Positions 1 to 9,399 are shown, counted from the first letter of the stretch. The stretch is 64,000 nt of DNA from Cyclobacterium plantarum (GCF_011290685.1 NZ_JAANYN010000010.1:1-64000); one strand, 5' to 3'. Notes: generated from the sequence alone by a model not told the origin. Program-made: numbers and translations.

Positions 1-96
1 ATGATTTTAACCAAAGGGTAAACCAATGGTTGATTGAAAATTAATGAACTTAAAAGTTTCTTTAAAAGAATAATTTCTTTACTTCAAACTGAAAAG

Positions 97-138
97 TGCT
101 GCATGGAGGGGTTGATACCGAATCATGCGGCATTTTTT
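97..138 (+). terminator. Rho-independent terminator of a gene left of the window
   Basis: A 9-bp stem (TGCTGCATG at 97-105 with CATGCGGCA at 124-132, one G-T wobble) is followed by six T. No gene lies upstream inside the window, so it probably ends a transcript that enters from the left. Confidence 0.6.
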
Positions 139-216
139 ATTTATAAATTGTTATTTTATTGAAAACAAATTGTTAATTAGGTAGCACTAAGGCTTAAAGT
201 ATTACACCTGACTAAC

Positions 217-918
217 ATGAAATTCAAATTAAATTTAACATTTATACCAAAATTTTTTGGAGCCATTATCCTGTTCTTACTTGCCCTGAATATGGTCAGC
301 CTTTGGATGCAACATACTGTTGAAGAAAAAAGACCCTTACACGATTTCTTTATCCGGCTTTTTGATTTCAATCAGGAAGCAAATGTTCCGGCATTTTTTT
401 CCTCTCTCTTATTGTTGATGGCTTCTGGCCTTTTATTTCTAATCTATTTTAATAAAAAGAAAAAAAACAGAAAATCTATAGGCTGGCTGGGATTGGCACT
501 TGTCTTTGTATTTTTATCACTGGATGAGGCCACACAAATCCATGAATTCCTTATCGGTCATTCCAGAGAATATTTTGATGCCTCAGGTTATTTATACTAC
601 GCCTGGATAATCCCATATTCAGCAGGCTTGCTGCTACTGGCCCTCATTTACATCCCGTTTTTCAGGCACTTGGATAAAAAAATGCTTATCCTGATGATCG
701 TATCGGGAGTTATTTTTATTGCCGGAGCCATTGGCATGGAAATGATGGGGGGAAATGAAATAAATAATAGTGGGTTTGGATTGCGATATATGATTTATTA
801 TTCTGTCGAAGAAACACTCGAGATGATAGGAGTGTCCATTTTTATTTATAGTCTGATTTGGTACTTGTCTGTCAAAAAAAATAAAATAACCTTTAAAATA
901 AATCCTACCTCTAGCTAA
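217..918 (+). CDS. Six-helix membrane protein of unknown function
   Basis: The 233-residue protein has about six hydrophobic segments (roughly residues 10-30, 55-77, 85-103, 120-147, 151-172 and 195-217). I do not recognise the family. Acidic residues sit in or beside the helices (SLDEATQIHE near 100, EETLEM near 198, GMEMMGG near 170), which suggests a transporter, sensor or metal-dependent membrane enzyme rather than a passive anchor, but this is only a guess. The basic run KKKKNRK near residue 85 marks a cytoplasmic loop. It stands alone, preceded by a terminator and with 71 bases before the next gene. The start is the only ATG near the beginning of the open frame. Confidence 0.75.
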   Translation: MKFKLNLTFIPKFFGAIILFLLALNMVSLWMQHTVEEKRPLHDFFIRLFDFNQEANVPAFFSSLLLLMASGLLFLIYFNKKKKNRKSIGWLGLALVFVFLSLDEATQIHEFLIGHSREYFDASGYLYYAWIIPYSAGLLLLALIYIPFFRHLDKKMLILMIVSGVIFIAGAIGMEMMGGNEINNSGFGLRYMIYYSVEETLEMIGVSIFIYSLIWYLSVKKNKITFKINPTSS

Positions 919-989
919 AAACCCATTCCCTACCTCCGAAACAGGACAGTGCAGGACACTTTTCTTTCCCAATGCCATAACTTTAAGGT

Positions 990-2120
990 ATGAATGTATC
1001 TTTAATCGTTTTTATTCTATTGAGACTGCTCATCAGCGAACCCAAACCCCTTGTGTTTGAAAAGCAGCTGATTGCCATGGAAAGTGCCGAATCAGTGGGG
1101 GTATTTGATGTCAATGGAGATGGTAAACCAGATCTTGTCTCGGGAAGCTATTGGTATGAAGGGCCGGAATTTACCAAAAGACACCTTATCGGACAGGTAA
1201 AAAGAGTAAGTGAGTATTTTGATGATTTTTCTACCATTCCCATGGATGTTAACGGAGACGGAAATATGGATTATGTGACGGGGGGATGGTTTGGTAAAAC
1301 CCTTTTTTGGGTGGAAAACCCGGGAAATAACGGAGAATGGCAACCACATGAAATCGCCAATACCGGAAACGTGGAAACTACCAGGGCCTGGGATGTAGAT
1401 GGTGACGGACAGTTGGATATAGTGCCCAACACCCCTAATCAACCACTTGCCTATTACAGTTTGAAAAGGGGCGATGGCGGTAAGGGAACTGGAAGCTTTG
1501 AAAAATATCCGGTAACAGAAAAACATGGACATGGACTGGGATTCGGTGATATCAATGGGGATGGCAGAGGAGATTTTATCATTCCTGAAGGCTGGCTGGA
1601 AGCTCCTGAAGACCTGAAAAATGGCAAATGGCAACTCCATGAGGCTTTTCAACTGGGAGGGGCCAGTGTTCCGATTCTGGTGGTTGATGTAAATAAGAAT
1701 GGTTTGAATGACCTGATCGTAGGACAGGGCCATGATTATGGTCTGCATTGGTATGAGCAAAAACGAAATGGAGCTGACATTTCCTTTACCCAACACCCCA
1801 TTGATCCCTATCAGTCCCAATACCACACCATGGAATGGGCAGATTTAGACAACGATGGAAAAATGGAGTTGATCACTGGTAAAAGGTACCGTGCTCATAA
1901 TGGGAACGATCCCGGAGCAAATGACCACCTTGGATTGTATTACTTCAAGTGGAACGGGGAATCTTTTTCCAAAAACATCATCAGTTATGGTCCCTTTGGA
2001 GAAGGCAAAGGGGCTGGATTGTATTTTTCGGTTGAAGACCTAAATGGTGACGGTATGCTGGATATCGTTGTGGCAGGAAAAGATGGCCTGGCAGTCTTTC
2101 ACAATAAAGGGAGCAAATAA
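990..2120 (+). CDS. FG-GAP/VCBS-repeat beta-propeller protein, secreted
   Basis: A hydrophobic N-terminus (residues 1-16) is followed by seven calcium-binding-like repeats of the form D-x-N/D-x-D-G-x-x-D, for example DVNGDGKPDLVSG, DVDGDGQLDIV, DINGDGRGDFI, DLDNDGKMELI and DLNGDGMLDIV. Seven repeats are what a seven-bladed FG-GAP/VCBS propeller would have, and the family is normally extracellular. No catalytic domain is attached, so binding or a scaffold role is as likely as catalysis. There is no lipobox Cys, and the signal peptide is short, so export is probable but not certain. It is followed 165 bases later by a secreted phosphoesterase on the same strand; co-transcription is possible. 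Confidence 0.8.
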   Translation: MNVSLIVFILLRLLISEPKPLVFEKQLIAMESAESVGVFDVNGDGKPDLVSGSYWYEGPEFTKRHLIGQVKRVSEYFDDFSTIPMDVNGDGNMDYVTGGWFGKTLFWVENPGNNGEWQPHEIANTGNVETTRAWDVDGDGQLDIVPNTPNQPLAYYSLKRGDGGKGTGSFEKYPVTEKHGHGLGFGDINGDGRGDFIIPEGWLEAPEDLKNGKWQLHEAFQLGGASVPILVVDVNKNGLNDLIVGQGHDYGLHWYEQKRNGADISFTQHPIDPYQSQYHTMEWADLDNDGKMELITGKRYRAHNGNDPGANDHLGLYYFKWNGESFSKNIISYGPFGEGKGAGLYFSVEDLNGDGMLDIVVAGKDGLAVFHNKGSK

Positions 2121-2285
2121 AAACTGGAAAGGAAATACCAGTCACATCTTCTTTTACATTTACTCCTTTAAAGACCGGGCATGAATCGTATTTGGAAAAC
2201 CTTTAAGGTAACCAAAATTTAACCTTATCCTTACTTGAAAAATTTCCACAAGTCTTAACTTGGCTGCTCAAAAAATAGCAAAAAC

Positions 2286-3863
2286 ATGAAAAAAATAGTA
2301 ATCATTTGCTGGGCATTTTGTTCCAGCTTCAGTCTTCATGCCCAGGATCTGGTAAAAGGGTACGTTTTTGAAGACCGCAATGAAAACGGGAGAAAAGAAA
2401 GAAGAGAAAAAGGACTGCCCGAAGTGGCCGTCAGCAATGGTGTCGAAGTAGTTTTAACAGATGAAAAAGGAGCTTATTCCCTGCCTGTAAGCGAAGATAA
2501 TATCATATTCGTCATCAAGCCTGCTGGGTATGCCGTACCCGTGGGAGAGGATAATTTACCGCGGTATTACTACATTCACAAGCCTGAAGGTTCGCCCGAA
2601 CTCCAATACAAAGGGGTTGAGCCTACCGGCCCTTTGCCCAGGTCGGTAGATTTTGCCCTATATCCCAGAGAAGAAACCAAAGAATTTACAGCGATGATTT
2701 TTGGGGACCCGCAGCCCTATACCGAAAAGGAACTGGAATTATTTGCCAAAGGAGTGGTAGAAAAAGCCAAAAAAGAGGAAGGAATCAGTTTCGGGATATC
2801 CCTGGGGGACCTGGCCGGAGATGACCTGGATTTACATCCCAAATATGTGGAGGTGATGCAGCAAACTTCCTGGCCCTGGTACAATGTACTTGGCAACCAT
2901 GACATGAATTATGATGCCAGCAGCGATGCCCATTCGGACGAATCATTTGAAAAAACTTTCGGTCCTTCTGCCTATGCTTTTAACCATGGGGATGCACATT
3001 TTATCGTACTGGAAGACATACTCTACCCTGACCCAAGAGACGGTCAGGGCTACTGGGGAGGATTTAGAAAGGATCAACTGGATTTCGTAGAAAACAATTT
3101 AAAGCATGTGGATAAGAACCGATTGGTGGTATTGTCTTTTCACATACCCTTGTTGCATGAAAATGAAAATTCCTTTCGGGACAGTGACAGAAAGCGGCTG
3201 TTTGACTTGTTGAAGGACTATCCAAACAGATTGGCTATTTCAGCCCATACCCACCTCCAAAGACATAATTTCTATACAGCCGAAGACGGTTGGGAAGGAG
3301 CGTCCCGTTTTCACGAATACAATGCAGGGACTACTTCAGGAGACTGGTATTCTGGCCAGCTGAACGAAGAAGGCGTACCCATTTCTACCATGAGAGATGG
3401 CACACCCAAAGGGTATGCTTTATTAAGGGTTGATGGTAATCAATATCAAATCGATTACCAGGTGATAGGAAAACCACTGGAACACCAAATCAAAATCTTT
3501 AATCCCAAAGTGGTGGCCAATAACAGGGGCAGTTCTTCCGGAATCTTTGCAAATTTTTACATGGGTGATAAGGATGATATTGTGGAATACAAAATCGACA
3601 ACGGCGATTGGAGACCGATGAACTGGACAGCTGCTCCGGATCCCTCTTTTATGGCAGATGTCATGGAATGGGACTTCATGGAAAAATTATCTCCGGGAAG
3701 AAGGCCCTCAAACCCGGTAAATTCAACGCACCTCTGGCGGGGAAGTATACCAACCAATCTACCTGTAGGAAAACACACCATAACCGTCCGGGCAATAGAC
3801 ATGTTTGGCAGGACCTTTACTGAAACCAGTGAATATACCATCGCCGAACCAGTACCCTTTTAA
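2286..3863 (+). CDS. Secreted calcineurin-like phosphoesterase with flanking beta domains
   Basis: The 525-residue protein starts with a signal peptide ending near HAQD (about residue 20). Residues 20-125 resemble the SdrD/MetallophosN-type beta domain (KGYVFEDRNENG). The central metallophosphoesterase has the expected metal ligands: GDPQ near 143, GDLAGDD near 175, GNHD near 205, FHIP near 290 and AHTH near 323. A C-terminal beta domain follows (about 390-520). In this family the first motif is usually D-x-H; here it is D-x-Q, a common variant. Substrate cannot be told; periplasmic or surface phosphoester hydrolysis is expected. It ends before a bidirectional terminator shared with the convergent gene at 3968-5107. 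Confidence 0.88.
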   Translation: MKKIVIICWAFCSSFSLHAQDLVKGYVFEDRNENGRKERREKGLPEVAVSNGVEVVLTDEKGAYSLPVSEDNIIFVIKPAGYAVPVGEDNLPRYYYIHKPEGSPELQYKGVEPTGPLPRSVDFALYPREETKEFTAMIFGDPQPYTEKELELFAKGVVEKAKKEEGISFGISLGDLAGDDLDLHPKYVEVMQQTSWPWYNVLGNHDMNYDASSDAHSDESFEKTFGPSAYAFNHGDAHFIVLEDILYPDPRDGQGYWGGFRKDQLDFVENNLKHVDKNRLVVLSFHIPLLHENENSFRDSDRKRLFDLLKDYPNRLAISAHTHLQRHNFYTAEDGWEGASRFHEYNAGTTSGDWYSGQLNEEGVPISTMRDGTPKGYALLRVDGNQYQIDYQVIGKPLEHQIKIFNPKVVANNRGSSSGIFANFYMGDKDDIVEYKIDNGDWRPMNWTAAPDPSFMADVMEWDFMEKLSPGRRPSNPVNSTHLWRGSIPTNLPVGKHTITVRAIDMFGRTFTETSEYTIAEPVPF

Positions 3864-3878
3864 AACCACCGATCCATA

Positions 3879-3920
3879 AAAAAAAGCGGCTATATCCATA
3901 CAGGAATAGTCGCTTTTTTT
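3879..3920. terminator. Bidirectional terminator between convergent genes
   Basis: A 15-bp stem pairs 3879-3893 (A-run then GCGGCTAT) with 3906-3920 (ATAGTCGC then T-run). Runs of A and T at the two ends let it work on both strands, fitting its place between convergent genes ending at 3863 and 3968. Confidence 0.8.
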
Positions 3921-3967
3921 GTTTAGCAGTGGTGACTTATTTGCCTGCCCAAGTAATATACCTGAAA

Positions 3968-5107
3968 TCATTTAACCCCAAAACCGGACAACTCTTCATC
4001 AATAAATTTATCCCATCTTGCCTGGGCTTTGGCATTCATTCCATGTGCCGTTTCCCTGTCGTATTGTTCCTGCATTTGGTTCATTTCCCTGAAAGCGTCC
4101 AGGTAATGGAAGGATACTTTTCTGTCATAATTATGTGGCTGAAGATCCAATTTCTCTACCTTTTCCTTTAACCGCTCCATGACAATTTTGGCGATATCAA
4201 AATGCCGCTGTTCGTGGTTGAGTCCATAACTGTTGTTGGTTCCCTTTACCCAGGAGGAACTTTTCAACATGAAGGTTTTGAAAACGATATCCACAATTAC
4301 TTCTCCTTCTTCTATCCAGCTGTTGCCTTCATAGGCAATACTGGCAAAAATGGAGGCAGCATAATTACCAAACCTGGGCCTACCTGTAAAATCCTTCCAG
4401 CTAAGTGGCCTTTGTGGATTATAAAAAACCGTATCATCCTGATGATCTTCACGATAATCTCGGATTTTCACTTTCACATCTCTGGCCAGTTTGATATCCT
4501 CAGTGGACTCCTTTTCTATCCAATCGTTAAAATATTTCAGGGAATTGTTGATGGATTTCCGCAAAACAGGTTCAATCACAGAAACCTGGCGCACACCCCT
4601 TTTGTAGCTGACACCCCCCTGAAAATCGAGTAAGTGAACCAATTCATCACCCCTTTCCAGCTCAAACGAAAAATCCAGATAAACTTCCCCCTCCACCAGT
4701 CCACTTCTGGCATCTGCCAATTCTTCAATTATTTTCAGATCTCTGATTCTGATCTTGACGGGCCTCAGGTTCTGGTCCCTGGGCAAGGCACCGAAAACAT
4801 AGTTTTCCACAGCGGGGATCGCCCCTCCTTCCAGGTCCACAATCTCCAATTGGCTGCCGCTACTGATGTTCCTTACTAAAAAAGCTACCGGTGAGCGGTC
4901 AGTCCGATCGTCTATCACACCCTTGATATGAAATTCTTTTGGCACAAAAACCTGGGAATAAACCCTGAGGGATATGGGATCGATATTTTGTGAAAATGGG
5001 AAAGCAAAAACCGGAATCAAAACAAAAACCAGACCTGCCACAAGCATGTATATAGTCATACTTTTCCTGAGCAACTGTCGCTTTATATAATCCCTGGTTT
5101 TCATCAT
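3968..5107 (-). CDS. DUF922-like predicted Zn-dependent protease, membrane-anchored
   Basis: The protein (379 residues from the ATG at 5107) has one transmembrane segment near residues 17-37 and a large extracytoplasmic part. Near residue 318 is HEQRHFDIA, a HExxH zinc motif in the context seen in DUF922 / COG5661 predicted secreted Zn-dependent proteases; RPLSWKDFTGRP earlier is also typical of that family. Longer starts exist (TTG at 5146, ATG at 5128), but the ATG ATG at 5107 has GAGG just upstream. It is the last of three minus-strand genes (DUF1080 protein, Ldh_2 oxidoreductase, this gene) with gaps of 92 and 55 bases. Protease activity is inferred from the motif only. Confidence 0.75.
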   Translation of the reverse strand: MMKTRDYIKRQLLRKSMTIYMLVAGLVFVLIPVFAFPFSQNIDPISLRVYSQVFVPKEFHIKGVIDDRTDRSPVAFLVRNISSGSQLEIVDLEGGAIPAVENYVFGALPRDQNLRPVKIRIRDLKIIEELADARSGLVEGEVYLDFSFELERGDELVHLLDFQGGVSYKRGVRQVSVIEPVLRKSINNSLKYFNDWIEKESTEDIKLARDVKVKIRDYREDHQDDTVFYNPQRPLSWKDFTGRPRFGNYAASIFASIAYEGNSWIEEGEVIVDIVFKTFMLKSSSWVKGTNNSYGLNHEQRHFDIAKIVMERLKEKVEKLDLQPHNYDRKVSFHYLDAFREMNQMQEQYDRETAHGMNAKAQARWDKFIDEELSGFGVK

Positions 5108-5162
5108 GTACCCATCCTCATTTGGCATAACGCCAATTTTGGTCAAGTGGTTCTGGGAACTA

Positions 5163-6251
5163 TCATGGCATGGGTATCCCTGTAGTTTGGGAGATGGCTT
5201 TCAGGTCCATGACCACCTCCATCTGAAGCGGAATACCACTTTTCATCCGCACTTCATATGCCCTCCACTCCGGGTCTCCGGGAATCAGCACTTCCTGGGC
5301 ACCCTGAAGGGGAACAGCTGCCCTGAGCGTGCGGACCCACTCATCCATTTCTTCCTTAAATTCCTGAACTTCCCTGAATCCGTCCACATCCCAAACAGAA
5401 AAAAAATGTCCTATACCCTTGCCAACCTGTTTATCCGAACTTGCTGTGTTGATGGCAAATGGAATGGCAAAAGGTCCCCAATTGGCCCCACTCAAGACAG
5501 CACTTAAAATATCCACCATTCCGGCCAGGCAATATCCCTTATGGCCGGACCCATCGCGGCTGCTTCCCAAAGGCAATAGGGCACCTCCATTTATCATCCT
5601 TTCGGGATCCTCAGTGGCTTGTCCATTTTCATCAAGGCACCAGCCTATGGGTACTTTTTTCCCTGCTCTTTTGGCAATTTCCACCTTTCCATAGGCTACA
5701 GTGCTGCTTGCAAAGTCCATGAGTACCACTGGTTCCTTTAGAGTAGGAAATGCCATGGCCACCGGGTTGGTGCCCAGCATTTTCTCTTTACCGTTAAAGG
5801 CTGCCACCCCTTTACTGGTATTGGTCATGGACATACCTATAAAATCATGTTTTACCGCCATTAGCGGATAGTATCCTGCAGCCCCAAAATGGTTGGTGTG
5901 AGAAACGGCCACAGATCCGGTACCGTATTCCCTGGCTTTTTCGATGGCTATTTCCATACACTTTGGTCCGATGACCAAACCTAAGCCATTGTCTCCATCT
6001 ACCGTTACCACAGCATGTTTCTCCCGGATCAGCTGCAACCTGGGTCTGGGATTGATTCTACCTGCCTGCAATAGCCCAAAGTAAGTTTTCAACCTGGCGA
6101 TACCATGAGAATCTATTCCATGTTCATCGCTGTAGGCCAAAACATCAGTGGCCAGCAAGGCATCCTCCTCAGGGACATCAAAATACATGAATACCCCGTA
6201 TATAAAATCCCTCAATGCTTGTGGTTCAAATAATTCCCTTTTATCCTCCAT
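5163..6251 (-). CDS. Malate/L-lactate dehydrogenase family (Ldh_2) oxidoreductase
   Basis: The 362-residue protein matches the NAD(P)-dependent Ldh_2 family (malate, L-sulfolactate, ureidoglycolate and related 2-hydroxyacid dehydrogenases), not the classical Rossmann LDH. Visible signatures are DEHGIDSHGIARL near residue 40, SHTNHFGAAGYY near 115 (with the catalytic His), and GSSRDGSGHKGYCLA near 230. Length is normal for the family. The true substrate cannot be read from sequence. The ATG at 6251 is preferred over one at 6275 because AGGA lies just before it and family members start near MEDKRELF. It sits between a DUF1080 protein and a DUF922 protein on the same strand. Confidence 0.88.
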   Translation of the reverse strand: MEDKRELFEPQALRDFIYGVFMYFDVPEEDALLATDVLAYSDEHGIDSHGIARLKTYFGLLQAGRINPRPRLQLIREKHAVVTVDGDNGLGLVIGPKCMEIAIEKAREYGTGSVAVSHTNHFGAAGYYPLMAVKHDFIGMSMTNTSKGVAAFNGKEKMLGTNPVAMAFPTLKEPVVLMDFASSTVAYGKVEIAKRAGKKVPIGWCLDENGQATEDPERMINGGALLPLGSSRDGSGHKGYCLAGMVDILSAVLSGANWGPFAIPFAINTASSDKQVGKGIGHFFSVWDVDGFREVQEFKEEMDEWVRTLRAAVPLQGAQEVLIPGDPEWRAYEVRMKSGIPLQMEVVMDLKAISQTTGIPMP

Positions 6252-6343
6252 TGATGATTCCTGAAAAGAAAACATCCAGCAAACCCTTAAAAAGTAAGCT
6301 GGATGCGTTAAAACAAAACGACAAACTCCTGCTGCCTGGCTTA

Positions 6344-6976
6344 TCAGGGAAGCGGTTTGATCATGATATCTTTGTAATAAATCACACTATTGGGGTCATG
6401 GGCCTGCAGCGCGATGGTCCCGCTACTCAGCTTTTTCGGGCTGTCCCCGATAGCTTCTCTGTCCTTGGATTCGGTATACTCATTGACTACCTCTCCATTG
6501 ACTTTCACAGTCACCTGCTCTCCATTGACGATGATGTGTTTGGTGTACCATTCCTCATCAGATACATAAGTATCCCTCACATCTTTGAAGCTGTAAACAC
6601 TTCCCGTTTTCCTCCAGTCACCATGACTCTGGTTCACCTGGATTTCATATCCCTTTTCAGGCCAACCTCCTTCTTGATAGGCAGTGTGGATAAATACTCC
6701 CGAATTGGCACCGGGCATGGTTTTGATTTGCATTTTCAGTTCAAAGTTCTTGAAATCATGGTTCTCCACCTTGCCCGTGTAAAACATATGGGCCCGGGGA
6801 CCATCGATTTTAATCACACCATCCGATATACTAAAAGAGTCCGGGTTTTCGTTTATCGTCCAGCCTTTAAAAGATTTTCCATTGAATAATTTGATCCACC
6901 CGTCTTTATCCGCTTTCTGTGCAGAAACTGAAAAGGATACCAGGATACATAAGGCTACTATTAGGATTTTTTTCAT
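6344..6976 (-). CDS. Secreted DUF1080 (3-keto-disaccharide hydrolase-like) protein
   Basis: The 210-residue protein has a signal peptide ending near SVSAQK (residue 20) and then a single DUF1080 domain: GWIKLFNGKSFKGWTI at the start, NSGVFIHTAY near 92, GYEIQV near 108 and the closing strands IALQAHD and IYYKDIMIKPL. DUF1080 has a concanavalin-like fold and some members hydrolyse 3-keto-glycosides. Whether this one is active is unknown. It is the first gene of a possible three-gene minus-strand unit. Confidence 0.85.
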   Translation of the reverse strand: MKKILIVALCILVSFSVSAQKADKDGWIKLFNGKSFKGWTINENPDSFSISDGVIKIDGPRAHMFYTGKVENHDFKNFELKMQIKTMPGANSGVFIHTAYQEGGWPEKGYEIQVNQSHGDWRKTGSVYSFKDVRDTYVSDEEWYTKHIIVNGEQVTVKVNGEVVNEYTESKDREAIGDSPKKLSSGTIALQAHDPNSVIYYKDIMIKPLP

Positions 6977-7217
6977 TAGATTATTTTTTGTTTATTTAGC
7001 TATGTTGAAATTAATACAATTAAAGGAATAATTCAAAAAAGATATTGCAATACATTTTCGAATTAGCTCATAAAGAACAATCCCAAATATAATAGCAGTT
7101 CGGAATTAATAAAAAGATTAATCTTCCATCAAAACGAAAATTTCTGCTCATTTAAAAATTAAATCTCTTTCGGCCTTATCTCCCTGATTTCAAATAAAAC
7201 AAATAAAAAAAATAAGA

Positions 7218-7249
7218 TTTTTGATTTAAGAAATGTCACTGTATTTTAG
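7218..7249 (+). promoter_or_regulatory. Candidate Bacteroidota promoter for the DksA-like gene
   Basis: TTTTTG at 7218-7223 and TATTTTAG at 7242-7249 are 18 nt apart, one mismatch from the TTTG...TAnnTTTG pattern, and lie 25 nt before the start codon at 7274. The rest of the 297-base gap from 6977 is AT-rich with no gene or hairpin I can support. Confidence 0.4.
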
Positions 7250-7273
7250 GGAAATTTTTAAAAAGAACTGTAT

Positions 7274-7657
7274 ATGAGTCAGGGAGAAAAAACCAGTTAT
7301 TCCAAGGAAGAGCTTCAGGAATTTGAAGTGCTGATCAATGATAAACTTGCCTTAGCCAAAGAAGAATTTCTGCAGCTAAAAAGATCTCTTAGCAAACAAA
7401 ACGACAGCGGAACGGACAACACTGCTTCTACTTCCAAACTTCTGGAAGACGGTGCCGATACCCTGGAAAGGGAAAATTTAAGCCAATTGGCAGCAAGGCA
7501 ACAAAAATTTATCATCAATCTCGAAAATGCGCTGAGAAGGATTAAGAACGGCACCTATGGTGTTTGCGTAGATACAGGAAAACTGATCAGCAAAGAAAGG
7601 CTGCGCGCTGTACCTCATACCATGCATAGCATTGAAGCAAAAATGGCAAAAAAATAG
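7274..7657 (+). CDS. TraR/DksA-family protein with degenerate zinc finger
   Basis: The 127-residue protein has a coiled-coil N-terminal half (about residues 8-50 and 65-95) and a DksA-like C-terminal region, KNGTYGVCVDTGKLISKERL. DksA proteins act in the RNA polymerase secondary channel. In the classical C4 finger two CxxC pairs bind zinc; here the first reads CVDT and the second SIEA, so only one of four Cys remains. Zinc binding is therefore unlikely, although the fold may persist, as in zinc-free DksA paralogues. Two bases separate it from the next gene, so it is probably co-transcribed with scpB. Confidence 0.8.
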   Translation: MSQGEKTSYSKEELQEFEVLINDKLALAKEEFLQLKRSLSKQNDSGTDNTASTSKLLEDGADTLERENLSQLAARQQKFIINLENALRRIKNGTYGVCVDTGKLISKERLRAVPHTMHSIEAKMAKK

Positions 7658-7659
7658 CA

Positions 7660-8220
7660 TTGGATTTTTTACACCGGCATATTGAAGCTTTGGTATTTTG
7701 CTCCTCCGATCCTTTGGGACTGGAAGAGATACAGAAATGCCTGACCGAAATGTTTGAATCAGAGGTCCCGATGGAACATCTGGAATTTGCGGTAGCCGCC
7801 CTGCAGGAAAAATTCCAGGCGGATGAGCATGCATTCAGCCTGGAAAAATTAGCCGGAGGTTATCAGTTTCTGACCAAACCCGCCTACCAAAGCAGTATCT
7901 CTATCCTCCAAAAGCACCAATCCCAAAAAAGGTTGTCTACCGCACAGCTGGAAACCTTATCTATTATCGCCTATAAACAGCCTGTGACCAAATCTGAAAT
8001 TGAACAGATCAGAGGAGTAAATTGCGACTATTCCGTCCAAAAATTATTGGAAAAATCATTGGTTGCCATCAAAGGAAAGTCAGAAGGCATAGGCAGACCC
8101 ATACTTTACGGAACCAGCCCCAAATTTATGGAATACTTCGGCATAAATGACCTGAGCGAATTGCCCCAACCCAGGGATTTCAAAACAGAGGAAAATGAAA
8201 TCGGCAATCAAAATGATTGA
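7660..8220 (+). CDS. scpB: Segregation and condensation protein ScpB
   Basis: The 186-residue protein has the two winged-helix layout of ScpB, the kleisin-associated subunit of the SMC-ScpAB condensin. Key stretches are IEALVFCSSDPL at the N-terminus, LSTAQLETLSIIAYKQPVTK near 104 and EIEQIRGVNCDYSVQKLLEK, followed by GRPILYGTSPKFMEYFG. The start is a TTG at 7660, two bases after the DksA-like gene; no ATG fits the conserved N-terminus. The C-terminal tail is short and acidic. Confidence 0.93.
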   Translation: MDFLHRHIEALVFCSSDPLGLEEIQKCLTEMFESEVPMEHLEFAVAALQEKFQADEHAFSLEKLAGGYQFLTKPAYQSSISILQKHQSQKRLSTAQLETLSIIAYKQPVTKSEIEQIRGVNCDYSVQKLLEKSLVAIKGKSEGIGRPILYGTSPKFMEYFGINDLSELPQPRDFKTEENEIGNQND

Positions 8221-8258
8221 TTTTTAATCGATTTTAAAATTAATTCATAAAAATAGTC

Positions 8259-8266
8259 TAATTTTG
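8259..8266 (+). promoter_or_regulatory. Promoter -7 element (TAATTTTG) of rluB
   Basis: TAATTTTG exactly matches TAnnTTTG and precedes the ATG at 8350 by about 85 nt. A convincing TTTG -33 element at the usual distance is not visible. Confidence 0.45.
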
Positions 8267-8349
8267 CAGCCGCATTGATTGAAGGCAATTCCTTCATTTC
8301 AAGCTTCTTACCAATTTATAGGCTAATACAGCAGAGATGCTGCAGATTT

Positions 8350-9399
8350 ATGAAAAAATTTGATAAAAAAGACGGTGATTTCTCCAGGAAATCTTCCCGT
8401 ACCAGCACCGGTAGCAAAGACCGGTTTTCCAAAGACAAATCCAAAGCTGGAGAAAAAAGTACCCAGGTAGAAAAGAGCGAATACAAAGGCCGGGGCAAAA
8501 ATGAGAAACCTACCTATGGCTCCTTCCAGGAAAGGGACAATAAAAAGAAACCTTTCAAAAAACCCTTTTCTCCCATAACCAAAGCAAGAAAAGGCAAAAG
8601 TAAATCCGAAACCCAGCCGGAATACGACCTTACATCCATTCAAAAGCAAGCCCACAAAGATGCGGATGAAATCCGCCTCAATAAATTCATTGCCAATTCA
8701 GGCATATGTTCCAGAAGGGAAGCCGACAAGCTGATTGAAAAAGGGGAAATTGCAGTGAATGGAAAGATTGTTACCGAATTGGGCTATAAGGTCATCCGGA
8801 AAGACCGGGTAATGTATAAGGGGAAAGCCATTCGGCCTGAAAAACCCGTTTACCTGCTGCTTAATAAACCAAAGGATTTTATCACCACTACGGATGATCC
8901 CTTGGAACGAAAGACAGTCATGCACCTGGTAGATGGGGCCTGCGAAGAACGCTTGTTTCCTGTGGGCAGACTGGACAGAAATACCACTGGCCTTCTCTTG
9001 TTTACCAATGACGGTGAGTTATCGGCCAAGCTTACCCATCCCTCCTACGAAGTTAAAAAGATTTATCAGGTCACTCTGGACAAACCTTTGGCCAAAAATG
9101 ACCTGGAGGCCATTTTGGAGGGTGTAACCCTGGAAGATGGACTCACGATGGTGGATGATTTACAGGTACTTTCCCTGGACAAAACCATTCTGGGCCTGGA
9201 AATTCATTCCGGAAAAAACCGGATTGTGCGCAGGATTTTCGCCCATTTCGGCTACGAGGTGACTGCACTTGACCGGGTGATGTTTGCCGGTTTGAGTAAA
9301 AAAGACATTGCCCGTGGCAAATACAGGTTCTTAAATGAAAAAGAGGTTATCAATCTCAAATTCATGAATAAAAGTAAAAACAAAAAGCGACCCAAATAG
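8350..9399 (+). CDS. rluB: 23S rRNA pseudouridine synthase, RluB/RsuA family
   Basis: From the ATG at 8350 the protein has 349 residues. Residues 1-100 are a Lys/Ser-rich disordered extension typical of Bacteroidota RluB. An S4 RNA-binding domain follows (RLNKFIANSGICSRREADKLI), then the RsuA-type catalytic domain with GRLDRNTTGLLLFTNDGE, where the Asp is the nucleophile. LEIHSGKNRIVRRIF near the C-terminus is the conserved closing motif. An upstream TTG at 8275 would add 25 residues without conservation and lies just after the -7 promoter element, so it was not chosen. A terminator overlaps the stop codon. Confidence 0.92.
   Translation: MKKFDKKDGDFSRKSSRTSTGSKDRFSKDKSKAGEKSTQVEKSEYKGRGKNEKPTYGSFQERDNKKKPFKKPFSPITKARKGKSKSETQPEYDLTSIQKQAHKDADEIRLNKFIANSGICSRREADKLIEKGEIAVNGKIVTELGYKVIRKDRVMYKGKAIRPEKPVYLLLNKPKDFITTTDDPLERKTVMHLVDGACEERLFPVGRLDRNTTGLLLFTNDGELSAKLTHPSYEVKKIYQVTLDKPLAKNDLEAILEGVTLEDGLTMVDDLQVLSLDKTILGLEIHSGKNRIVRRIFAHFGYEVTALDRVMFAGLSKKDIARGKYRFLNEKEVINLKFMNKSKNKKRPK

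Noticed and set aside
1092-1826. Long antisense frame inside the FG-GAP gene
   Set aside because: It mirrors the repeated DxNGDG codons on the other strand and has no coding signature of its own.
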